Below are positions 36,417 through 44,900 of a stretch of 64,000 bases of DNA, piece after piece (within the stretch, counting starts at the first letter, position 1; each line of letters opens with the position of its first letter). The stretch spans positions 1 to 64,000 of the forward strand of contig NZ_JACYHB010000015.1 of assembly GCF_014837295.1 (NCBI RefSeq). The letters are read 5' to 3'. The notes below the pieces were generated by a model. The model worked only from the letters and a program-made list of their open reading frames with translations, was not told the origin of the DNA and made no database searches. A program made the translations under genes and the position numbers. Origin of the DNA: Cellulosimicrobium arenosum. GTDB taxonomy: Bacteria; Actinomycetota; Actinomycetes; Actinomycetales; Cellulomonadaceae.

Positions 36417-37238
36417 GTGGACCGTTCCCCAGCACTCGCCTCGGTACCGGGCGCCCCCGTCACCGTCCCCGCGGCGGTCCGCGAGATCGCCCGGGACGAC
36501 GCGATCGCTCCCGTCTGGCGCAACCAGCTCGGCGGCCTCACCTTCCGGCTCGACCCGGCCGACGGCGCCGGGCCGGGGCGGTTTGTCAAGTGGGTCGCCG
36601 TCGGGACCCCCGAGATCGACCTCGCGGGCGAGGCCGCCCGCATCCTGTGGGTCGGCAGGCGCTCGCCGGTCCCCGTCGTCCTCGACCAGGGCGGCAGCGC
36701 CGACGGCGCGTGGCTCGTCACGCGCGCACTGCCCGGCCGGTCCGCCGTCGACCCGTGCTGGATCGCCGACCCGGCGACCGCGGCCCGCGCGATCGGGCGC
36801 GGACTGCGCGCGCTGCACGACGCGCTCCCGGTCGACTCGTGCCCCTTCTCCTGGTCGGTCGAGGAGCGCGTCGCGAACGCCGACGCCCGTCTCGCGGGTG
36901 GGAGCGGCCCGCACGAGTGGTTCCCCGAGCACCGCGACCTGGCCGTCGCCGCGGCGCGCGCCCGGCTCGACGCACCCCCCGCCGTCGACCGCCTCGTCGT
37001 GTGCCACGGCGACGCGTGCGTCCCCAACACCCTCCTGCACGACGACGGGACGTTCGCCGCGCACGTCGACCTCGGCTCGCTCGGGGTGGCGGACCGCTGG
37101 GCCGACCTCGCCGTCGCGGCCTGGAGCACGGAGTGGAACTACGGCCCGGGGTTCGACGGCCATGTCTACGCGGGCTACGGGGTCGAGCCCGACCCGGAGC
37201 GCATCGCGTTCTACCGGCTCCTCTGGGACCTGTCCTGA
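36417..37238 (+). CDS. APH(3')-like aminoglycoside phosphotransferase family kinase
   Basis: A 273-residue kinase. K58 (RFVKWV) and E72 form the nucleotide-binding pair, the catalytic loop is CHGDACVPNTLL (D199, N204) and the metal-binding Asp is D218 in VDLGSLGVADRWADLA. The last motif is close to that of APH(3') enzymes (GRLGVADRYQDIA), closer than in generic choline/fructosamine kinases. GTG start. Whether it modifies aminoglycosides is untested; it is a single gene without mobile-element neighbours and is probably chromosomal and intrinsic. Confidence 0.82.
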   Translation: MDRSPALASVPGAPVTVPAAVREIARDDAIAPVWRNQLGGLTFRLDPADGAGPGRFVKWVAVGTPEIDLAGEAARILWVGRRSPVPVVLDQGGSADGAWLVTRALPGRSAVDPCWIADPATAARAIGRGLRALHDALPVDSCPFSWSVEERVANADARLAGGSGPHEWFPEHRDLAVAAARARLDAPPAVDRLVVCHGDACVPNTLLHDDGTFAAHVDLGSLGVADRWADLAVAAWSTEWNYGPGFDGHVYAGYGVEPDPERIAFYRLLWDLS

Positions 37239-37280
37239 GGGGAACCCTTACCCGGGCGCCGCACCCGCCGACGACGCCCG

Positions 37281-37886
37281 CTACCGACGCGGCTGGTGCG
37301 CCGGGACGCCCTGCTCGGCGAGCTCGGCGGTCTCCGCGACCCGGCGTGCACGGGTCTCCGGCCGGCGGGCCTCCACGATCCAGCCGAGGATCGCGCGCCG
37401 CGCACCGGGCGTGAACGCGTCGAACTTCTCACGCGCACACGGGCGGTCCGCGAGCGCCGTGGCGAGGTCGTCCGGCACGACGAGCGCCTCGGCGTCGTCG
37501 TGCCGGGTCCACGACCCGTCCGCCTTCGCCGCGTCGACGACGGCGCGCCCCGCGTCGGTCATGCGGCCGTCCGCCTCGACGCGTGCGACGCGTTCCTTGC
37601 TGAGCCGGGTCCACCGGCTGCCGCGCCGCCGACGCGTGAACCAGAGCGCGTGCCTCCCGTCGTCGACGACGGACGCCTGACCGTCGATCCATCCGAAGGC
37701 GAGAGCCTCCTCGATCCAGGGTTCGTAGCCGGGGACGTGGTGCCCGCTCCCCCGGCGCCATGTCACGAGCCAGACGCCGGGTGAGGGATCGTCGTGGTGC
37801 GCGGCGAGCCAGCTCCGCCACTGCCCGGGGTCCTCGGCCTGGAACGCGGGCTCGTCCCGGTAGGTCGTCAGCGGCTCGACGGTCAT
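37281..37886 (-). CDS. YdeI/OmpD-associated (OmdA) family protein
   Basis: A 201-residue soluble protein. The motifs WLVTWRRGSG, IEEALAFGWIDGQ, FTRRRRGSRWTRLSKERV and the C-terminal helix bundle FTPGARRAILGWIVEARRPETRARRV are typical of the bacteriocin-protection/OmdA family. Function is poorly defined. The ATG at 37886 is the family start; 18 further in-frame residues upstream are non-homologous. Confidence 0.85.
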   Translation of the reverse strand: MTVEPLTTYRDEPAFQAEDPGQWRSWLAAHHDDPSPGVWLVTWRRGSGHHVPGYEPWIEEALAFGWIDGQASVVDDGRHALWFTRRRRGSRWTRLSKERVARVEADGRMTDAGRAVVDAAKADGSWTRHDDAEALVVPDDLATALADRPCAREKFDAFTPGARRAILGWIVEARRPETRARRVAETAELAEQGVPAHQPRR

Positions 37887-37928
37887 GACGTCCGTGCCTC
37901 CTCGTTCTCGGCGGTGCTCGGACGGTAG

Positions 37929-37977
37929 CGTCTCGCCCACGGTCGGGCGCGGTGAGCGCGGGACCGTGGGCGAGGCG
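37929..37977 (-). terminator. hairpin after the phosphatase gene
   Basis: 37929-37944 pairs with 37962-37977 (16 bases, one G-U), loop 17 bases, 18 bases downstream of the phosphatase stop on the minus strand. It ends the four-gene glycan cluster. Confidence 0.6.
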
Positions 37978-37994
37978 TCGCCCGACGGGGACCG

Positions 37995-40900
37995 TCAGCA
38001 GGCCGGGACGGCGACCTCCTCCGTGACGGTCTGGGTGTCCTGGCCGGTACCGGCCGTCACCGCCACGGAGACGTCGCCCTCGGCGTCGCGCACGCGGAAG
38101 GACTGGTAGGCGTTCGCTCCCGCAGCGACGTCGTCGAACGCGCGCGACCCGACGTCGGTGACGAGTCCGACGTCCACCGGGCCGTCGGACGTGTTCGTCG
38201 CGCGGACGGCGACGTACGGCGTGCCCGCCAGGCAGCGCGGGCTCACGTCCACCGTGACCAGCTCGACGTCCTCGCCGGTCGGGACGAGCTGCTCGGCTGC
38301 CAGGCGCAGCCGGCGCTCCTGCTCGTCGACCTGCTCCTGTGTCGCGTCGTCCGCCTCCAGCAGCGCACGCGCCGCCTCGAGCTCACGCGTGAACACACCG
38401 AAGTCGATCCGGTTGTACCGGCCGCCCTCGCCCTCCAGGTCCTCGACGTCCGCGACGACTGCCGCGAGCGCCGTCGTGTCGACCGGGCCGGTCTCCACGT
38501 CGGCGAAGAAGGTCATGCTGTCGAGGTTGGCGACGTACGGGTGGCCGTCGTACGCCTCGGTCGTCAGGCGGACGAACAGCTCGTGCGTCCCGCGCACCGG
38601 CTCGGGCAGGTCGATCGTCGCCGTGCCGTCCTCGGTCCAGCTCGAACCGGTCGTGGGCAGCGCTACGCGGGCGAACGGGTCGCCCGGGTCCTGCGGGTCG
38701 AGCTCGTCGAGATAGACCTCGAGCGCCGAGTTCTCGCCGCTGCGGCTCGAGTTGTGCACGTAGTGCACCGACAGCTGGTCCAGCGCCGCCGAGCCGAGGT
38801 CGATCTCGCCGTACGCGAGCCAGTCGCCGTCCGCGGTACCGCCCACGTTGGTGACCGGACCGCTCGTCCAGGTCGAGCTCTCGTTCTTGAGCCCGCCGCC
38901 GGAGCTCTGCGTCCAGTCCTCCGACTCGACGGTGACCCGGGGCTCGGCCGCGGGATCGTTCTCGCTGAAGGTGAACCAGTCGAAGTTGCCGACCCAGTCG
39001 CGGCCCTCGACCGTGCGGAACTCGAACGTCACCACGCCCGCGTCCGCGAGCGCCTGCGCGTCGTCGAGCTCTGTCGTGACGTCGCGGTAGCTCGCCCACG
39101 CGCCCGTGCCGTCGAGGTCCACCGTCGCGACGACCGGACCGCTGACGTCGCCGCCGTGCACGACGAGCGTGCTCGGCTCCTCGCCGGACGCGAAGCTCGT
39201 CGCGTAGCTCAGCGTGAGGTAGGAGGGAAGGGCGTCGCCGTCGAAGGTCATGTCCCCGTACTGGATCCACGACCCCGACCGCACACCACCCAGGTTGCCT
39301 GACGAGCTGTTCGCCTCGTTCGACAGGTCGCCTCCGGACCAGGCCTCGGACTCCTCGGCCTGCAGGATGCGCAAGCCACCGCCGGCGATGTCGAGCCCGT
39401 CGATCGCCGACTGCAGGCGGTCGGCGGCGAACTGCAGGTACGTGGTCGCCGCGTCGTCGTCCGAGAGCATGTCCTGAGCCCGCCCGAGCGCCGCGGAGAA
39501 CGCGGCGAACGAGGCCGACGAGTAGTTCCCCTCGACCACACCGCTCGCGTCGTCCACGAGGTCCGACAGCGTGGTCCGCGCCGCCTCGGTCGCGGAGAGC
39601 TGCAGCGGCGCGTGCGCCGAGATCCCGTACCCCTGCAGGGACGACGCCACGACGTCGTCGGCCAGGGCGGAGTCCGCGAGCACCACGTGGAAGCGGGCGT
39701 CGACCGTGGTCGATCCGGTGACGGCGACGACCGCGGCGGTCTCGGACTGGACCGTCACGCTCGCGTCGACGCCCTCGGGCAGTCCCACGACGCTCGCGCC
39801 ACCACTCGTGACCAGGTCCGTCCCGGCGTCGGCGGCGAACCGCGCACCGTTGCTCAGCGTGAGCGTCACCGCACCGTCGACCCCGCCCTCGGCGTCGGAC
39901 TCCACCGTGAGCGGGTCCGCTGCGACGTAGGGAGCGTCGCCCGGCTGGGTGGGCTCGCCCACGACGTCGCCGTCGACGGTGAGCGTGCCGTCCTCGTTCA
40001 CCGTGACGTCGGCAGCCATGGCCGCGGCGAGGTCGATGCGCTGCCACTCGCCCGCTCCGGCGGTGTCGAGCGCGTAGCCCGAGTCGATCGCGGTCGCACC
40101 GAGCACCAGGCGGCGCTGGTCGCCGGTCAGGTCGGGGAACGCCGTGCGCAGGAGGTCCTCCGCGCCGTCGGGCACGTCGATCTCTCGGCCGGTCGCACCG
40201 ACGGTCGGGAAGCCGTACGTCATGCGGTCGGCGTAGACGTCGAGCGCGGCGTCGGTCGGCAGGTACTGCTCCTGGTCGCTCACGCACACGGCGAGCACGT
40301 CGCCGCACTCGTCCTCGAGAACGTCCACCAGCTCGGTGCGCGACTGCTCGAGCAGCTCGCGGAACTCCGGGTCCGACCAGCGCAGCTGGGCGATGTTCTG
40401 CCCGGTCATGCGCCCGCCCATGACATCGAGCGGGTAGTGGAAGCCCAGCACGAGACGGTTGTCGCCGTACTCGGACGCCCGTGCGAGGATCTGCGGCGCC
40501 AGCTCCGGCAGCAGGGTCGCGAGGATCGTCCCCTGCGCGTACCCGTGGTTGGTGTGCCCGCTCGGGAAGGACCCGTTGTTGCGCAAGCCCTCGTAGCTGC
40601 CCGACGACTCGAAGGCGTTGACGTGCCCGCCGTCCGCCGTGAAGCCCATCCGCGCGAACGGGCGCTTGTAGTTGTACGCGGCCTTCGCGGGCTCGTGGTC
40701 GCCCACGGACTCCTCGACGCGACCGGAGAGCAGCGCCTTCGTCCGGGGCAGCTCGCCGGCGTCGAGCGCGTCGAGGTAGAGCGGCCCGAGCTCGCTGCCC
40801 AGCCCGTCCGCCATGGTCGTGTACGGCGAGCCGCGCCCGTCGGTCAGCGCGCGCTCGACCTGGGCGTCACCGGCCTCGTACGCGTTGTTGCGCGCGAGCG

Positions 40901-41837
40901 AGCCGAGGTCGTTCGCGCTCGTCGGCTCGCCCGGCTCGTTGGGCGAGAGGATCTCCGGGTGGTCGTCCCGCAGGTCCGCGAACCCGCGCAGCATCCACGT
41001 GAACCAGTCCTCGTCCCCGGGCGCCCGGGGCGTCGAGTCGGACGCGTACTCCAGGCCGAGCACGCCGGAGGGGAACGGCGTGGGCGCAGCGCTGTCCGTC
41101 GTCGCGAGCTCGAGGGAGAAGAAGACGTCCGAGCTCGTGTCGTTGCACTGGTGTATCTCGACCGCGATCGTGTTCTCGCCCTCGACCAGCAGGTCCGCGG
41201 GGATGACGAGGTGCTCGCGCAGCGGGTCCCTCGCCCCGCTCACGCCCTGGTACTGCAAGTTCTGGGTGATCATGTCGTCACCCCAGCCGGCGACACGCTC
41301 ACCGTTGACGTAGACCGTCGCGGCGTCGTCGTACACGAGCGTGCCGGCGAGGCCGGTGGCGCCCTCGAGCGTGGCGGCGTCCAGGGTGACGGTGGTCCGG
41401 AAGAAGTACGCCGGGACGACCTTCTTCGGGTCCTGGGTGATCCAGTAGCTCAGCAGGGTCTCGATGGAGCTGTCCCCACCGATGCCCGACGCCGTCCCGT
41501 TCACCGCGCCGAACCCGGGGGTCCCGGTCTGCCAGGCCGCGTCGTCGAAGCCGGGCTCCGTCCACGCCGTGCGGTCGGTCTCCCCCGCCGCCGGGTCGGT
41601 GTTGTCGTCGAGGTAGCGCCAGGTCGTGTCGGCACCGACCACCTGGTCGCCCGCGGCGACGGCCGACACGGCCTCGGCCCCGGCCGCGTCCTGAGCCGCG
41701 TGGGCGCTCGGCGCCTGCAGCGCACCGGTGCCCAGCAGCGCGAGCGTGGTCAGTGCGGCGAGCGCCGCGGCCGCGGCCCCCCGCCGACCGTCCGGCGCGG
41801 CTGCGTCGGACCTGTGGAACATCGTCGTCCCTGTCAT
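37995..41837 (-). CDS. secreted modular PAP2-type acid phosphatase with FIVAR and CBM6-like domains
   Basis: A 1280-residue exported protein. A signal peptide (about 1-48, AHA cleavage) is followed by a beta-sandwich (about 65-245, with YDDAATVYVNGERV), then a vanadium-haloperoxidase/PAP2 catalytic domain (about 255-500). All three parts of the class A acid phosphatase signature are present: K385-x6-R392-P393, P425-S-G-H428 and R461-x5-H467-x3-D471. Next come an Ig-like region (640-745), a FIVAR-type bundle (752-815), two CBM6-like modules (823-960, 967-1111), a second FIVAR (1119-1186) and the 90-residue C-terminal domain shared with its three GH92 neighbours (1191-1280). The modules are nearly identical to those of the adjacent GH92, so both probably bind the same polymer. 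I infer it removes phosphate from uncapped yeast mannan; phytase or another phosphomonoesterase role is possible. Confidence 0.85.
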   Translation of the reverse strand: MTGTTMFHRSDAAAPDGRRGAAAAALAALTTLALLGTGALQAPSAHAAQDAAGAEAVSAVAAGDQVVGADTTWRYLDDNTDPAAGETDRTAWTEPGFDDAAWQTGTPGFGAVNGTASGIGGDSSIETLLSYWITQDPKKVVPAYFFRTTVTLDAATLEGATGLAGTLVYDDAATVYVNGERVAGWGDDMITQNLQYQGVSGARDPLREHLVIPADLLVEGENTIAVEIHQCNDTSSDVFFSLELATTDSAAPTPFPSGVLGLEYASDSTPRAPGDEDWFTWMLRGFADLRDDHPEILSPNEPGEPTSANDLGSLARNNAYEAGDAQVERALTDGRGSPYTTMADGLGSELGPLYLDALDAGELPRTKALLSGRVEESVGDHEPAKAAYNYKRPFARMGFTADGGHVNAFESSGSYEGLRNNGSFPSGHTNHGYAQGTILATLLPELAPQILARASEYGDNRLVLGFHYPLDVMGGRMTGQNIAQLRWSDPEFRELLEQSRTELVDVLEDECGDVLAVCVSDQEQYLPTDAALDVYADRMTYGFPTVGATGREIDVPDGAEDLLRTAFPDLTGDQRRLVLGATAIDSGYALDTAGAGEWQRIDLAAAMAADVTVNEDGTLTVDGDVVGEPTQPGDAPYVAADPLTVESDAEGGVDGAVTLTLSNGARFAADAGTDLVTSGGASVVGLPEGVDASVTVQSETAAVVAVTGSTTVDARFHVVLADSALADDVVASSLQGYGISAHAPLQLSATEAARTTLSDLVDDASGVVEGNYSSASFAAFSAALGRAQDMLSDDDAATTYLQFAADRLQSAIDGLDIAGGGLRILQAEESEAWSGGDLSNEANSSSGNLGGVRSGSWIQYGDMTFDGDALPSYLTLSYATSFASGEEPSTLVVHGGDVSGPVVATVDLDGTGAWASYRDVTTELDDAQALADAGVVTFEFRTVEGRDWVGNFDWFTFSENDPAAEPRVTVESEDWTQSSGGGLKNESSTWTSGPVTNVGGTADGDWLAYGEIDLGSAALDQLSVHYVHNSSRSGENSALEVYLDELDPQDPGDPFARVALPTTGSSWTEDGTATIDLPEPVRGTHELFVRLTTEAYDGHPYVANLDSMTFFADVETGPVDTTALAAVVADVEDLEGEGGRYNRIDFGVFTRELEAARALLEADDATQEQVDEQERRLRLAAEQLVPTGEDVELVTVDVSPRCLAGTPYVAVRATNTSDGPVDVGLVTDVGSRAFDDVAAGANAYQSFRVRDAEGDVSVAVTAGTGQDTQTVTEEVAVPAC

Positions 41838-41879
41838 GTCGTCCCCTTCGTGTGTCGTCGTGCCTGGTCGTGCACTGAC

Positions 41880-41932
41880 GACGGGTTCCGTCGCCGCGGC
41901 GTCCGGACGACACCACGGCGACGGGACCCGTC
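41880..41932 (-). terminator. hairpin between GH92 and phosphatase genes
   Basis: 41880-41896 pairs with 41916-41932 (17 bases, one G-U), loop 19 bases, beginning 3 bases after the GH92 stop. It may terminate or partly attenuate readthrough into the phosphatase gene. Confidence 0.6.
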
Positions 41933-41935
41933 AGG

Positions 41936-44900
41936 TCAGGAGCAGCTGGAGACCGTGACGGTCTGCTCGACCGTCTGCTCCCCCTCCGCTCCGGTCGCGG
42001 TGACGGTGACGTCGAGGTCACCCGTGACCGAGCGCGCCGCGAACGACTGGTAGGCGTTCGCGCCCGGCTCGACGCCGTCGTACGACCGCGTACCCAGTGC
42101 GCTCGCGAGCTCGACGTCGACCGCCGCGTCCGAGACGTTCGTCGCACGCACCGCGACGTACGCCTTGCCGGCGAGGCAGCGCGGGCTCACGGTGACCTCG
42201 ACCAGCTCGACGTCCGGCACCGGCACGAGCTGCTCGGCCGCGAGCGTCAGACGACGCGTCTGCTCGTCGACCTGCTCCTGCGTGGCGTCGTCCGCGCCCA
42301 GCAGGGCTCGGGCCGCGGCGAGCTCGCGGGTGAACACCCCGAAGTCGATCCGGTTGTACCGGTCCGCCTCGTCCGCCAGGTGCTCCACGTCCGTCACGAC
42401 GGCGGCGAGCGCCGCGGTGTCCGTCTCGGGGACCTCGACGTCGTAGGCGTCCGTGAAGAACGTCATGCTGTCGAGGTTCGCGACGTACGGGTGGTTGGCG
42501 TACGCCTCGGTCGTCAGGCGCACGAACACCTCGTGCGTCCCGCGCACCGTGCTCGGCAGCTCGATCGTCGCGACGCCGTCGTTCGACCAGCCGGAACCGG
42601 TCGACGGCAGCGGTACGCGGGCGAACGGATCGCCCGGGTCCTGCGGGTCGAACTCGTCGAGGTACACCTCGAGCGCCGAGTCGTTCCCGCACCTGCCGGA
42701 GTTGTGCACGTAGTGCACCGACAGCTGGCCCAGCGCCGCCGAACCGAGGTCGACCTCGCCGTACGCGAGCCAGTCGCCGTCCGCGGTGCCGCCGACGTTC
42801 GTCACGGCCCCGCTGTCCCACGTCGAGCTCTCGTTCTTGAGCCCACCGCCCGAGTTCTCCGTCCAGGCCTCCGACTCGACGAGGACGTCGGTCGGTCCGC
42901 CGGGCGCGAACGTCATGCTGTCGAGGTTCGCGACGTACGGGTGCGCGGCGTCCGCCTGCGTGGTGAGCCGCACGAACACCTCGTGCGTCCCCGACACGGT
43001 CTCGGGCAGTGCGACCGTCGCGGTGCCGTCCGCCGTCCAGCTCGAGCCGGTCGTCGCCAGCGGGACCGTGGCGAACGGCTCGCCGGGGTTCTCGGGGTCG
43101 AACTCGTCGAGGTACACCTCGAGCGCCGAGTCCGCCCCGCACCGACCGGAGTTGTGCACGTAGTGCACGGAGAGCTCGCCGAGCGGGAGCTCGCCGAGGT
43201 CGACCTCGCCGTAGGCGAGCCAGTCGCCGTCCGCGGTGCCGCCCACGTTGGTGACGGGGCCGCTCGCCCAGGTGGACGACTCCTTCTTCAGTCCGCCGCC
43301 CGAGGTCGCGGTCCAGTCCTCGGACTCGACGGTCACCGCGGCGGTGGCGTCGGGGTCCTCGGTCTCGGCCGGGTCGTCCTCGCTGAAGCGGAACCGGTCG
43401 AAGTTGCCGACCCAGTCCCGGCCGGCGACGGTGATGAACTCGAACGTCACCGTGCCCGCGTCGGCGAGCGCCTGCGCGTCGTCGAGGGCGACCGTGAGCT
43501 CGCGGTAGTTCCCCCAGCCACCGGTGCCCGTCAGGTCGGTCGTCGCGACCACGGGGCCGTCGACGTCGCCGCCGTGCACGACGAGGGTGCTCGGTGCGTC
43601 GCCCGAGCCGAAGCTCGTGGCGTAGTCGACGGTCAGGTACCCGGGCTGCGCGGCGTCGTCGAACGTCATGTCCCCGTACTGGATCCACGACCCCGACCGC
43701 ACGCCGCCAAGGTTGCCGGCGGAGCTGTTCGCCTCGTTCGAGAGCTCACCCCCGGACCACTCCTCGGACTTCTCGCCCTCGAGGATGCGGTAGCCACCCC
43801 CGGTGATGTCGAGGGCGTCGATCGCGGCCGAGAGCCGGTCCGCGGCGAACCGCAGGTCCACGCTCGACGACGCGTCGTCCGCGAGCAGGTCCTGCGCGCG
43901 GTCGAGCGCGGCCGAGAAGCGCGTGAACGACACGGAGGAGTAGTTCCCCTTGCGCACGGGGGTGGCGTCGGCCACGAGGTCGGCGAGCTCCGCGCGCTCG
44001 GTGCCGGCGACCGACAGCCGGAGCGGTGAGCGCAGCGACACGCCGTCGCCTCCCAGCGACGACGCCGCGACGCCGTCCGCCAGGGCCGAGTCGCGCAGCC
44101 GGACGTAGAAGCGTGCCTCGTCGGCGGCCGTGCCCGACAGCGCGACGGTCAGGGTCGACCCGGAGGCGACCGTGACGGTCGCGTCCACGCCGTCCGGCAG
44201 GCCTTCGACGCTCGCGTCGCCGCTCGCCACCAGCTCGGTGCCGGGCTCGGCCGCGAGGGCCGCGCCGCCACCGAGGGTGAGCGTGACGGAGCCGTCGACG
44301 GCGCCGTCCGCCCCCGCCTGCACGGTGCTCGGCTCTGCCGAGACCGGGTAGCGGGTGTCGTCGTCACCGTCGTCCGTGCTCATCGAGTACGCGGGCTCGG
44401 TGTCGGTGCCCCAGTCGCTGGGCTGGGCGCCCATCGCGAACGTGAGGTCGCCGTCGCCGACGACCGCGGCGTAGTCGACCCAGGTGTTGTCGAGGTCGGC
44501 GCCGTCGAGCGTGGCGGACTGGATGTAGAAGTCGTCCTCCGACACCCCCTCGGCTGTGACCTGGAACGAGGTGCCGTCGTCGTGGCGGATCGTCGCCGTG
44601 TCGAAGATCGGCGAGCCGATCTGGTACTCGTCCGAGCCGGCGGTCACCGGGAACAGGCCGATCGCGGCGGCGACGAACATCGTGGACATGGTGCCCGCGT
44701 CGTTGTCCATCGTCGCGAGCATGCCGCGCGGGTCGAGCTTGTACACGTGCGTCTTGATCGGCGGGGTGAATTCGCCCCCGCCGCTCGGGAAGAAGCTCGT
44801 GGACCCGGTGCCGATGTACCGGTTCCAGGTCTCCTTCGTGTAGATCGCGCGCGTCCACTTCTGCGTCAGGGCCGGCTCGCCCACGTAGTTGAACAGGTAG

